From: Nocardioides sp. J54
GTDB lineage: Bacteria; Actinomycetota; Actinomycetes; Propionibacteriales; Nocardioidaceae
NCBI RefSeq assembly: GCF_000519005.1
Contig: NZ_JAER01000030.1
Coordinates: forward strand, 1-54,462
Reading direction: 5' to 3'
Length of the DNA stretch: 54,462 nt
The notes below the pieces were generated by a model. The model had not been told where the DNA came from. It ran no database searches and saw only the letters and a list, made by a program, of their open reading frames with translations. This document shows positions 1 to 7,580 of the stretch, piece by piece. The position numbers and the translations under genes were made by a program. How positions within the stretch are numbered: position 1 is the stretch's first letter; each line of letters opens with the position of its first letter.

Positions 1-694
1 CGGGCTCCGGCTCCGGGTCCGGGTCCGGGTCGGGCTCCGGGTCGGGCTCGCCCTCGGCGTCGGTCGGGCACTCGCTGACCGGCACGTCGCGCGCCTGCTC
101 CCCCACGTTGGCGAAGCGGAGGGCCAGGGAGTCGTGGGCGTCCGGGAACTGCCAGGGAAGCGTCACGCCGTCCCAGCCCGTCAGCGTGTTGATGCTGACG
201 ATCACGATGTGGTCGAGCACACCGCCCGGCGTCGAGACGTACTTGCAGACGACGACCTTCTTCTCGTTGACGTCGTCCTGGACCGCGGCGGCCGCGACCT
301 GCCGCGCGCCCTGCTCGGCAACCTCGCCGGCCGGCGGGGCGTCGGCCTCGGGGGCGGGGTCGGGCTCGGCATCCTGCGCGGCCGGAGCCGGGTCGGGCTG
401 CGGTGCAGGGGCCGGGTCCGGCTCGGGAGCCGGGTCGGGCTCCGGGGCCGGCTTCGGCTCGGGCTCGGGGGCGGCCTTCGGCTCCGGCGCGGCCTCGGGC
501 TCGGGCGCCGGGGTCTCCACCTCGGCCGAGGCCGCGGCGCCACTGGTGTCGGCGTCGTCGGCGTGGCCGGGTGCGGTCAGGGCCGTGACGGCCAGGAGGG
601 CGGCCGGGAGCGTGAGTGCGACACGCATCCCCAGGCCGCGCCGCGCGGGCGCGCGGCGGAGGGTGCGGCCGACAGGCCGCGGTGACTTCATCAT
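1..694 (-). CDS. Secreted Pro/Glu/Ala-rich repeat protein, C-terminus beyond window
   Basis: The reading frame is open from an ATG ATG pair at 694/691 to the window edge, so the 3' end is missing. About 35 residues form a signal peptide (basic MMKSPRPVGRTLRRAPARRG, hydrophobic core, GHA cut region). Residues about 50-120 are a low-complexity stretch of P-E/P-D-P-A repeats, a wall-spanning type of linker. Then comes a small domain starting VVVCKYVSTPGG with PDAHDS and a closing C, a pattern I associate with actinobacterial surface proteins that begin KVxVCKYVGTPG. A second acidic D-P-E repeat runs off the edge. A GGGGAC stretch lies about 7 nt before the ATG. Anchoring (sortase or other) cannot be seen. 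The plus-strand open frames here are shadows of the repeats. Confidence 0.7.
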   Translation of the reverse strand, partial: MMKSPRPVGRTLRRAPARRGLGMRVALTLPAALLAVTALTAPGHADDADTSGAAASAEVETPAPEPEAAPEPKAAPEPEPKPAPEPDPAPEPDPAPAPQPDPAPAAQDAEPDPAPEADAPPAGEVAEQGARQVAAAAVQDDVNEKKVVVCKYVSTPGGVLDHIVIVSINTLTGWDGVTLPWQFPDAHDSLALRFANVGEQARDVPVSECPTDAEGEPDPEPDPDPDPEPEP

Positions 695-719
695 GTTGTT
701 GTCCCCATGTCGTGGTGTC

Positions 720-739
720 GGCCGTGCTGCAGCACGGCC
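720..739. promoter_or_regulatory. Perfect 20-bp palindrome upstream of the repeat protein
   Basis: GGCCGTGCTG followed by its exact reverse complement, 25 bp before the minus-strand start codon. It could be an operator or a leader hairpin. The rest of the 305-bp gap (695-999) shows no gene, only mixed GC-rich sequence with an AT-richer patch near 905-965 that may hold the promoter. Confidence 0.4.
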
Positions 740-999
740 TCGGGAGCTTCCGGTGACGGGTTCGGCCGAAAACCGACAGAGGGAGCGTCGAACCAGGGCC
801 TCGCCGATCGGGCGCGACCCAGTCCAGCACTCCCTCCCACCGACCACGCCCCACGCGCAGCCGGCCCCGCGTCGGAGACTAGGGGCCTTTACCCGGCCGT
901 CAAGGCCGAATTCGGCGATCTTTACCGAGCACGACGTCCTCACATCCGATGGTTGTCGGATGCATCACACACCCGCGCGACCGCCGGTCTGCGTCTCGC

Positions 1000-1626
1000 T
1001 CAGGCCAGCCGGTCCTCGGGGCCGCGCGGCAGGAACTGCTCGGTGAGCACCGGCCAGGCGTGGTCGATGAGCTCCTCCATGTCGAGGTGGGTGGCGCGCT
1101 GCACGTAGGGCTTGGCCAGCTCGGTGTCGATGACCTTGAGCACGAACCGGCGCAGCTCGGAGTCGAGCCCGGTCATCCGGCGCAGGATCGCGCCGCGCCG
1201 GGTGTCGGTGCGCAGCTCGAGGCCGATCTGGTCCTCGGTCGGGGTCCGCAGCTCCAGGCGCAGCCGCAGCGGGTCCTCGGTGTGCACGACGAGCACCAGC
1301 GGCACCTGCACGTCGGCGGCGAAGTGGAGCTGGTCGAGCGGCAGGTCGAGCTGGAAGACGACGCTGATCGGCAGGTTCAGCGCGTAGGTGAGCAGCTCGG
1401 CGGGGACCTCCTCGCCGGTGGTCGGCCCGAAGGTGCCGGTGAAGCTGACGCTCGCGAACGCCCGGCCGGGGCCGGCACCGATCGGCCCGAGCGAGATCTG
1501 GTCGCCGAGGACGGCGTCCACGGTGCGCAGGATGCGCTCCTTGTGCAGCACGCGCCGCACCCACTGCACCCCGAAGCGCTGGTAGGACGCGGGGCCGGCT
1601 GCCACCTCCACCCGGGTGTCGACCAC
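1000..1626 (-). CDS. Conserved protein of unknown function, 208 aa
   Basis: The start is a GTG at 1626 with AGGGGG five bases upstream; longer in-frame extensions lack a ribosome site. The product has no signal peptide or membrane segment. It has a mixed alpha/beta look: VDTRVEVAAGP at the start, FASVSFTGTFGP near residue 60, alternating hydrophobic strands through the middle (PLVLVVHTEDP, LRLELRTPTED), and a helical C-terminus with LIDHAWPVLTEQFLP. I do not recognise the family; such strand-rich proteins often bind lipids or sit on the membrane face, but that is speculation. It is transcribed alone, divergent from the DUF2238-like gene at 1819. Confidence 0.7.
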   Translation of the reverse strand: MVDTRVEVAAGPASYQRFGVQWVRRVLHKERILRTVDAVLGDQISLGPIGAGPGRAFASVSFTGTFGPTTGEEVPAELLTYALNLPISVVFQLDLPLDQLHFAADVQVPLVLVVHTEDPLRLRLELRTPTEDQIGLELRTDTRRGAILRRMTGLDSELRRFVLKVIDTELAKPYVQRATHLDMEELIDHAWPVLTEQFLPRGPEDRLA

Positions 1627-1818
1627 GGCTCCCCCTTGCTCGTTGTCGGTCCTGCGGGCAGCAAAGCCGCGCCAGGACTGGCGATTCTCGTACATCCTGC
1701 CTGACAGGGAGGCGCCGGGGTGGCAGGCGCCGCGCCCGTCGTACCGGCCTTCCCCGGCTCGGTCCGGGCGGTGCCCTCGTGGCAGGATGGGCCGCTCGCC
1801 GACGACAGGAGCCCCCGG

Positions 1819-2457
1819 ATGACCGAGGCCGTGGCCGTGCGCTACCCGACGCCGACCCTGGTCAGGACTGCGGACTGCATGGCGAAGGGTCTGCTGGTGG
1901 TGCTGCTGCTGGCCGCGGTGGTCGACCCCGAGGGCAGCAACCTGCGCAACAAGGCCGCCGAGGCGCGGGCGATCGGGTACCCGCTGCTGTCGTTCACGAT
2001 CCCGCTGATCTGGCTGCTGGCGTGGAAGGACCGGGCGTCCTTCCCGTGGCTGGCCGACCTGCTCGTCACGCTGACCTGCTTCACCGACGTCCTCGGCAAC
2101 CGGATGGACCTCTACGACTCGATCGTGTGGTTCGACGACCTCATGCACTTCGCGAACACCGGGCTGATCGCGGCGGCCGTCGTGCTGCTCACCCTGCACC
2201 GCAGCGCGCCGCGCTGCCGCGTCATCGAGCGGGCGCTCGCCGTCGGTGCGACGGCTGCCATCGCCTGGGAGGTCGCGGAGTACTACGCGTTCATCAGCGG
2301 CCACGCCGAGCGTGCCTTCGCCTACGAGGACACGCTCAGCGACCTCAGCCTCGGCGTCCTCGGGTCGCTCACCGCCGCGCTGGTCATCCACCACCTGTGG
2401 CGGCGCGGCCAGCTGCGCGAGGCCGCGCCCCAGCTGGACGACCGCAGCCTCGTCTGA
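1819..2457 (+). CDS. DUF2238/YjdF-like integral membrane protein
   Basis: The 212-aa product starts at ATG 1819, eight bases after AGGA. It has about six hydrophobic segments. The motifs FDDLMHFANTG (around residue 113), WEVAEYYAFISGH and YEDTLSDLSLGVLGS match the conserved acidic/His motifs of the DUF2238 (E. coli YjdF) family, whose activity is not established. It ends 24 bp before the convergent pterin dehydratase. Family assignment is from motif memory; function is unknown. Confidence 0.75.
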   Translation: MTEAVAVRYPTPTLVRTADCMAKGLLVVLLLAAVVDPEGSNLRNKAAEARAIGYPLLSFTIPLIWLLAWKDRASFPWLADLLVTLTCFTDVLGNRMDLYDSIVWFDDLMHFANTGLIAAAVVLLTLHRSAPRCRVIERALAVGATAAIAWEVAEYYAFISGHAERAFAYEDTLSDLSLGVLGSLTAALVIHHLWRRGQLREAAPQLDDRSLV

Positions 2458-2481
2458 CCCCCGGGTCCCGCCGGCGGTCCC

Positions 2482-2802
2482 TCACCCCTCGACGGCGACG
2501 GGCACGTCCATCGCCCGCGCGGCGGCAGCGATCTGCTGCGCCAGGGCGACGTCCGCGTCGGTGACCGTCCCGGTGTCGTGGGTCCCGAGCCACACCTCGA
2601 CCTCGGGGTAGCGCAGGGTCACGTCGGGGTGGTGGTTGGCCTCCTCGGCCAGCCGCCCGATCTCGTTGACCAGCGCCAGCCCGGTCGCGAAGCTCCCGGT
2701 CCGGAAGCGCACGGTCGCCTGGGCTCCCTCGACGCGCCACTCCGCGAGACCCTCCGCGGCGGTGAACTCCTCAGCGGTCACGGTCTGGTAGCTGCGTGCC
2801 AT
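2482..2802 (-). CDS. Pterin-4a-carbinolamine dehydratase
   Basis: At 106 aa this has the normal length of the PCD/DCoH family (EC 4.2.1.96), which dehydrates 4a-hydroxytetrahydropterin. The signature is complete: EEANHHPDV with the catalytic His pair, then YPEVEVWLGTHDTGTVTDADVALA. Aromatic amino-acid hydroxylases that need it are not seen nearby; in many actinobacteria the gene is a solitary housekeeping gene. The -10 box TACGGT at 2810-2815 is 7 nt before the ATG, so the mRNA may be leaderless, although GGGAG also lies in that gap. Confidence 0.93.
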   Translation of the reverse strand: MARSYQTVTAEEFTAAEGLAEWRVEGAQATVRFRTGSFATGLALVNEIGRLAEEANHHPDVTLRYPEVEVWLGTHDTGTVTDADVALAQQIAAAARAMDVPVAVEG

Positions 2803-2809
2803 GCTCCCG

Positions 2810-2815
2810 ACCGTA
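2810..2815 (-). promoter_or_regulatory. -10 box TACGGT, N7 to ATG (pterin dehydratase)
   Basis: Consensus TAnnnT placed so that transcription would start at the start codon. Confidence 0.5.
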
Positions 2816-2832
2816 CCCCTGGATCTCCGCCG

Positions 2833-3129
2833 TCACCGGCGGCCGACCCGCAGCGAGGCGTCGACCTGCCGGCCCTCCTCGAGCGGGTCGAGGCCGGCGT
2901 CGCGGCGGGCGGTCACCTTCAGCGGCACCAGGTAGCGACCGTCCTTCGGGAAGAGCGCCGTGGTGAACTCGTGGCCGGCGATGGTCACGACGACGGGGAC
3001 CTGGCCCCAGTACTCGATGCCGCGGGCGGCGTCCTTGATGTCCTCGCTCTCGTCCTCGGGCACGGAGAGGAACCAGTACGGCGCCGGGCCGCGCCACTCC
3101 ACGACGGTGCCGGTGAAGGAGATGTCCAC
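2833..3129 (-). CDS. DUF1905 domain protein
   Basis: This 98-aa protein is nearly all one DUF1905 domain: MDISFTGTVVEWRGPAPYWFLSVP at the start, then VPVVVTIAGHEFTTALFP and GRYLVPLKVTARRDAGL, the typical small beta-barrel pattern. The family function is unknown; it is sometimes fused to YdeI-type domains. The start is GTG 3129. TAGGAC six bases before it resembles the leaderless -10 pattern but lacks the last T. It lies 30 bp upstream of the pterin dehydratase on the same strand and may be co-transcribed. Confidence 0.85.
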   Translation of the reverse strand: MDISFTGTVVEWRGPAPYWFLSVPEDESEDIKDAARGIEYWGQVPVVVTIAGHEFTTALFPKDGRYLVPLKVTARRDAGLDPLEEGRQVDASLRVGRR

Positions 3130-3206
3130 CCTGCAGTCCTAGCCCGTCGCGGGCCGCGCGGCAACGGGTTCGAGGAGCAGGGCGAGCGTGGGGAGGCCCA
3201 GGGGCT

Positions 3207-4184
3207 TCATCGCGTCGGGTCCGTGACGACCTCGTAGGGGCCGGACGCGACGGCCTCGTCGAACTTGCTGTCGACGTACAGCACGCGTCCGCGCAACGTG
3301 GCGGCCGTCGTCAGCACGCGGTCGGCGGCGGTGGCCTGCTGGTCGAGGGCGACCAGGCTGCGGCCGTCGGCGGAGACCCGCAGGGTGGCGACCGCCTTGC
3401 TGAAGTTGCGCACGACGGTGAGCCGGTTGCCCTGCCGCACGAGCCCGTCGGCGTCGACGAGGTCGGTGCCGGTGGCGAGCTCGCCGACCGCGCCGGTGCG
3501 GGCGTCGAAGCGCCACATCCGGCCGGTGCTGCCCTGCGCGACCACGAAGGCCGAGCGGTCGGCGGTGAGCACGATGCCGCCGAGGTTGAAGCCCTCCTCG
3601 CGGGTGATGGTGCCGGTCGCGTCGGCCCACAGCGTCGCCTCCCAGCCGTGCGCGCCGCGCGCGACGCGGAAGAGCTGGGGGTCGTTGGAGTTGGTGAAGT
3701 ACGCCGCGCCATCGGGGCCGATCGTCACGTCGTTGAGGAAGGCGTCGGTGGTGCCGGGAACGCGCAGCGCGGCGAGCAGCTCGCCGTGGCGGTCGTAGAC
3801 CCAGAGGTCGGGCCGACCGGTGCCGATGCCGTTGGGGCCGCCCGCGACGTAGACGTTGCCGGCGTCGTCGACGGTGATGCCGCGGGCGGTGAACCGGCCG
3901 TCGGTGCCGTCACCAGCCAGCCACTCCTCGGTCGTGGCCGACTGCGCGGTGCCGCGGTGGATCTCCCCGCCGGTCACCTCGCTGACGTAGAAGACACCGC
4001 GCCGCTCGTCGGCGCCGATGCCCTCGAACTTCGAGCCGACCGGGCTGTCGGCGTCGCCCTGGAGCAGGTACGACGCCGGGCGGCCGCCGGCGTCGGCAGC
4101 GGCGGTCGTCGTACCGGCGAGGGTGCCGGTGGCGGCGGTCGCGAGGGTGAGCAGGAGGGTCGGGAGGACGTGGGTTCGCTTCAT
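3207..4184 (-). CDS. Secreted six-bladed beta-propeller protein (SMP-30/gluconolactonase-like)
   Basis: The 325-aa product has a Sec signal peptide (MKRTHVLPTLLLTLATAATG, cut near AAADAGG). The mature part shows repeated propeller strands: GVFYVSEVTGGEIHR, ITVDDAGNVYVAGG, VTIGPDGAAYFTNSND, GIVLTADRSAFVVAQGST and GNRLTVVRN. This order matches the SMP-30/gluconolaconase/LRE-like fold. An enzymatic activity cannot be assigned; many secreted members are annotated only by fold. GGAG two bases before ATG 4184 serves as a weak ribosome site. It is divergent from the truncated kinase at 4226. Confidence 0.8.
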   Translation of the reverse strand: MKRTHVLPTLLLTLATAATGTLAGTTTAAADAGGRPASYLLQGDADSPVGSKFEGIGADERRGVFYVSEVTGGEIHRGTAQSATTEEWLAGDGTDGRFTARGITVDDAGNVYVAGGPNGIGTGRPDLWVYDRHGELLAALRVPGTTDAFLNDVTIGPDGAAYFTNSNDPQLFRVARGAHGWEATLWADATGTITREEGFNLGGIVLTADRSAFVVAQGSTGRMWRFDARTGAVGELATGTDLVDADGLVRQGNRLTVVRNFSKAVATLRVSADGRSLVALDQQATAADRVLTTAATLRGRVLYVDSKFDEAVASGPYEVVTDPTR

Positions 4185-4225
4185 GGCTCCAGCCTGCGGC
4201 GCGGCGGGCCGCCCGGACGTGGGGT

Positions 4226-4945
4226 GTGCTGACCGCGGTCGCGCCGTCCTTCGCGTGGTGCGCGGTGCCCGTCGCCTTCGCCGTGCTGCAGGTGCTGCCG
4301 TTCGCGTGGGCGGTGGGCTGCGTCGTCGCGATGACCGCCCTCCTGACAGCGGCCTGGCAGCGGATCACCGACGGCGTCGACCCGGTGCAGGTCGCCGGTC
4401 CGGTCGGCGTCGGCCTGGTGACCGTGCTGGCCTACCGCGCGCTCGACCTCGAGTCCCGCGCCCGTCAGGCCGTGGCCGGGCAGCTCGCCGAGGAGCAGCA
4501 CCGCACCGGCGCGCTGGCCGAGCGGACCCGCCTGTCGCGGGAGATCCACGACTCGGTCGGGCAGGGCCTCTCCAGCATCAACCTGCTGCTGCAGGCCGCC
4601 GAGCAGGCGTGGGAGGAGCAGCCCGCGACCGCGCGGGAGCACGTCCGGACCGCGGCAGCGACCGCCCGCGGCGGGCTCGAGGAGGTGCGCCGCGTGGTGC
4701 GCGACCTCGCCCCGGCGGAGCTGGCCGACGACGCCGGCGGCGCAGCGCTGGCCGACGCCCTGCACCGGGCGGCCGAGGAGTCCGCCCTGGGCTCGACGTG
4801 CGGTCTCGACGTCGCGGTGCGCGTGCACGGCGAGCCGGTGCCGGTGGAGGTCGCCCCCGGGATCCCCGTCGACGGCCCGGTCGACGAGCTCGCCGAGCAG
4901 GTGCGCGCGCTGCACGTGCGCTACCACCGGGGCCAGCCCGGCTGA
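4226..4945 (+). CDS. Truncated sensor histidine kinase (NarL-type), probably inactive
   Basis: The 239-aa frame opens at GTG 4226. Residues 1-70 hold two or three membrane segments, followed by a linker helix and the HisKA_3 dimerisation domain with the phospho-acceptor box SREIHDSVGQGLSS near residue 105. A second helix ends RRVVRDLAPAEL. The HATPase domain that should follow (N, G1 and G2 boxes) is absent: the frame continues for about 40 odd residues and stops at 4945. The sensor part is also short, and no response regulator is next to it. I read it as a kinase remnant that lost both ends. Without the ATPase it cannot autophosphorylate, though it might still dimerise. Confidence 0.65.
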   Translation: MLTAVAPSFAWCAVPVAFAVLQVLPFAWAVGCVVAMTALLTAAWQRITDGVDPVQVAGPVGVGLVTVLAYRALDLESRARQAVAGQLAEEQHRTGALAERTRLSREIHDSVGQGLSSINLLLQAAEQAWEEQPATAREHVRTAAATARGGLEEVRRVVRDLAPAELADDAGGAALADALHRAAEESALGSTCGLDVAVRVHGEPVPVEVAPGIPVDGPVDELAEQVRALHVRYHRGQPG

Positions 4946-4951
4946 GCCGGC

Positions 4952-6010
4952 TCAGCCCAGCCGGCCGAGGATCTCCTCCGACTCGACGAGCCCGGCGTCG
5001 CTCGGCGCCTGCCCCCGGCCGAAGACCCGTTCGTGCTGCTGGCGGCGCCACGCGAGGTGCGCCTCCGCCGGGCGCTCGAAGCCGTGGCGCTCCCGCGCCT
5101 CGGCGGGCGTGAGCACCTCCGGGGAGACCGGGGGCACGCCCAGGAGGACCGGGGCCACCACCGGCACCGTGCTCGGCGAGAGCATCCCGAGCACGCGCAG
5201 CTGCAGGCGCTTGCTGGTCGACAGCGCGGCGAAGGTGGCGCGCAGGACGGGCCGTGCGGCCAGGTCCATCACCCTGGGCTGCTGGACGTCGCCCATCTCG
5301 CGCATCCAGTGCGGCAGGGTCGCGATGACGCCGGCGCGGAAGAACCTGCCGACCACCCACTGCGCGGGGCGCAGCACGAGGGGCGCGTCGACGAGCTGGT
5401 CGACGTCCATCAGGTGGCGCATCGCGCGCCGTGCGATCGGTGAGCCGGACATCACCGGGCGCATCCGTTCGTAGTAGGCGTGCAGCTCAGCGCGCGAGCG
5501 CGGCACGTCGGCCGGGTCGCAGGTCTGCATCTCGGCCGCGACCGCGCACTCGGCCCAGTACTGCGCCTCCTCGGCCTCGGACAGCTTGCCGGGGCCGTAC
5601 ATCTCGTACGCCTTGAGCACCGAGTGCCAGCCGGTGACGAGGATCCACAGCTGCGAGTCGGGGTCGTTGGCGTCGTACCGCCCGCCGCCGTAGGGCTCGA
5701 GGCCGATCGCCTTGCTGTGCACCTTCACCAGCACATCGGCGGCCTGCAGCGTGGTGCGGCTGTCACCGAAGGCGACGAGGGCGAAGTAGCGGATCGTCCG
5801 GTCGTAACGGGTCCGCGGCCGCCGGTAGATGTCCTGGGTGCGGTCCACCGAGGCGACCAGGTTCGGGTCGAGCTCCTCGACCACCACCGCCCGGCTGAAC
5901 CCGATCGTCAGCGACGTCGGGTAGCCCCAGACCCGCCAGGTCACCGAGTCAGGTCCGAAGAACCCGTGGTCGGCGGCGGGCTCGACCTCGGAACGAGTGC
6001 GCTTCAGCAT
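4952..6010 (-). CDS. DUF2236 / MpaB-family oxygenase
   Basis: The 352-aa product has the DUF2236 (mpaB / rubber-oxygenase catalytic) fold signature: GFFGPDSVTWRVWGYPTSL at the start, then RTIRYFALVAFGDSRTTLQ, VLVKVHSKAIG, DPDSQLWILVTGWHSVL and YYERMRPVMSGSP. Known relatives (Lcp, RoxB-like, MpaB) are haem-dependent oxidative-cleavage enzymes; the substrate here is unknown. The start is ATG 6010. It is divergent from the TetR gene at 6063, and a shared palindrome between them makes TetR control likely. Confidence 0.82.
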   Translation of the reverse strand: MLKRTRSEVEPAADHGFFGPDSVTWRVWGYPTSLTIGFSRAVVVEELDPNLVASVDRTQDIYRRPRTRYDRTIRYFALVAFGDSRTTLQAADVLVKVHSKAIGLEPYGGGRYDANDPDSQLWILVTGWHSVLKAYEMYGPGKLSEAEEAQYWAECAVAAEMQTCDPADVPRSRAELHAYYERMRPVMSGSPIARRAMRHLMDVDQLVDAPLVLRPAQWVVGRFFRAGVIATLPHWMREMGDVQQPRVMDLAARPVLRATFAALSTSKRLQLRVLGMLSPSTVPVVAPVLLGVPPVSPEVLTPAEARERHGFERPAEAHLAWRRQQHERVFGRGQAPSDAGLVESEEILGRLG

Positions 6011-6022
6011 GGCGACATATTG

Positions 6023-6036
6023 CTACACATGTGTAG
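6023..6036. promoter_or_regulatory. Palindromic TetR operator CTACACATGTGTAG
   Basis: A perfect 14-bp palindrome centred between the divergent starts at 6010 and 6063. With one mismatched pair it extends to 22 bp (6019-6040). It probably overlaps the oxygenase promoter and the upstream part of the TetR promoter. Confidence 0.8.
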
Positions 6037-6050
6037 TAATTGGAAGGCCC

Positions 6051-6056
6051 TAGGGT
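6051..6056 (+). promoter_or_regulatory. -10 box TAGGGT, N6 to GTG (TetR)
   Basis: The six-base gap places the transcription start at GTG 6063. No Shine-Dalgarno is present. Confidence 0.6.
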
Positions 6057-6062
6057 GGCGGC

Positions 6063-6671
6063 GTGTCCCAGCAGCCCCGCAAGCGACGTCCCTACGCCGC
6101 GCGGATGCCCATGGAGGAGCGGCGCACCCAGCTGCTCGACGCGGCGCTGCGGGTCATCGACCGCGACGGGTACGACGGCGTCTCCATCGACGCGATCGCG
6201 AAGGAGGCCGGGGTCACCCGGCCGGTGGTCTACGGCGCCTTCGACGGCCTCGGCGCGCTGCTGCTGACCCTGCTCGACCGCCAGCAGGCCCGGGCGGTCG
6301 GCCAGCTGTTCGCCGCGCTGCCGTCGGGCGAGAGCACCGACCCGGTCGAGGTGGTGGAGCAGGCCTGCCCGGCGCTGCACCGGATGCTGCTCGACGACCC
6401 GGTGACCTGGCGCGCGATCCTCCGGTCCCCCGCCAACGTGCCCGACGCGGTGCGCAGCCGGATCGAGGGCGACCGCCAGCAGGTGCGCGAGTTCGTCGAG
6501 GGCCTGGTCACCGCCGTGCTCGGCGAGGAGGTCGACGCCGAGGTGGTGGCGCACGGGATCATCGCGCTGCTCGAGCACTTCGGCCGGCTCGTGCTCGAGG
6601 ACCCGCTGCGCTACGACGCCGCCCGGCTCACTGCCACCGCCCGCTCCCTCGCGGCATCATGGGTCAGGTGA
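6063..6671 (+). CDS. TetR-family regulator of the adjacent oxygenase
   Basis: The 202-aa protein has an N-terminal TetR DNA-binding domain: ERRTQLLDAALRVIDRDGYDGVSIDAIAKEAGV then VVYGAFDGLGALLLTLLDR. The C-terminal ligand domain is all helical and of normal length. The GTG start lacks a ribosome site but fits a leaderless message. Its 3' end overlaps the next GNAT gene, so the two are coupled. The 14-bp palindrome between it and the oxygenase gene is its likely operator; the inducer is unknown but may be the oxygenase substrate. Confidence 0.88.
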   Translation: MSQQPRKRRPYAARMPMEERRTQLLDAALRVIDRDGYDGVSIDAIAKEAGVTRPVVYGAFDGLGALLLTLLDRQQARAVGQLFAALPSGESTDPVEVVEQACPALHRMLLDDPVTWRAILRSPANVPDAVRSRIEGDRQQVREFVEGLVTAVLGEEVDAEVVAHGIIALLEHFGRLVLEDPLRYDAARLTATARSLAASWVR

Positions 6672-7135
6672 CCGGTCGCACCGTCCGCCTCGCCACCCCG
6701 GCCGACGCCGGGGTCGTGGCCCGGCTGCTCTTCGACTTCAACACCGAGTTCGAGTCGCCCACGCCGACCGCCGAGGACTTCACGCCGCGCTTCGCACGCC
6801 TGCTGGCCCGCGACGACGTGCTCGTGGTGCTCGCCGAGGAGGACGGGCGACCGACCGGCTTCGGCTACCTGACCCTGCGCCCGACCCCGTACGGCGACGG
6901 TCCGCTCGCCCAGCTCGAGGAGCTCTACGTCGTACCCGCGCTGCGCGACGGCGGCATCGGCACGGCGCTGCTCACCCGCGCGGTCGACGAGGTGCTGGCC
7001 CGCGGCGCGATCGAGATGCACATCAACGTCGACGAGGTCGACACCGACACCCGGCGGTTCTACGAGCGGCACGGCTTCACCAACATCCAGCCGGGCGAGG
7101 ACTACCGGATGCTCTGCTACATCCGGGAGCTCTGA
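6668..7135 (+). CDS. GNAT-family N-acetyltransferase
   Basis: The 155-aa product is a single GNAT domain. The acetyl-CoA loop is VVPALRDGGIGTALL, preceded by the strand LEELYV, and the C-terminal motif is RRFYERHGF. The substrate cannot be told. I chose GTG 6668, which overlaps the TetR stop in a GTGA arrangement; ATG 6659 is an alternative adding three residues. Co-transcribed with the TetR gene. Confidence 0.85.
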   Translation: MTGRTVRLATPADAGVVARLLFDFNTEFESPTPTAEDFTPRFARLLARDDVLVVLAEEDGRPTGFGYLTLRPTPYGDGPLAQLEELYVVPALRDGGIGTALLTRAVDEVLARGAIEMHINVDEVDTDTRRFYERHGFTNIQPGEDYRMLCYIREL

Positions 7136-7181
7136 AGCCGTCCGGGCACCGACTGTCGGTGGGCCGGTGCACGCTGGGTCC

Positions 7182-7577
7182 ATGAGCACCAGCACCTCCC
7201 CCATCACCGAGCTCCTCGCCGTCTGCCTCGACACCTCCGACGCCGCGCGGCTGGCGCAGTTCTACGCCGACCTGTGCGGCGGGAAGGTCACCGGCGTCTA
7301 CCCGGAGTACGGCTACGCCAGCGCCGAGGTCCTCGGCACCACGCTGAACTTCCAGACCGTCGAGGGCTACCGGCGCCCGGAGTGGCCGGGCCAGGACCAG
7401 CCGCAGCAGTCGCACCTCGACTTCCGGGTGCCCGACCTAGACGCCGCCATCGAGCATGCCACCGCGCTGGGGGCGACCGTGGCCCCGGGGCAGGACGACC
7501 AGCCCGACTGGATGACCTGGCGGGTCATGCTCGACCCCGACGGCCACCCGTTCTGCCTCTGCCCGCCGCAGGGGTGA
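7182..7577 (+). CDS. VOC / glyoxalase-like protein
   Basis: The 131-aa product carries two beta-alpha-beta-beta-beta modules. The first has LLAVCLDTSDAARLAQFYADL, and the second has QSHLDFRVPDLDAAIEHATALGA and MLDPDGHPFCLCP. His and Glu-type metal positions are partly visible (SHLDF). Proteins of this subtype are mostly of unknown substrate and sometimes give bleomycin or fosfomycin-type resistance. CACGCT six bases before the ATG is a weak leaderless -10 candidate. Confidence 0.85.
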   Translation: MSTSTSPITELLAVCLDTSDAARLAQFYADLCGGKVTGVYPEYGYASAEVLGTTLNFQTVEGYRRPEWPGQDQPQQSHLDFRVPDLDAAIEHATALGATVAPGQDDQPDWMTWRVMLDPDGHPFCLCPPQG

Positions 7578-7580
7578 CGC

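Noticed and set aside
108..1046. Plus-strand open frames over the first kilobase
   Set aside because: They are Gly/Ser- or Arg-rich shadows of the Pro/Glu repeat gene on the minus strand.
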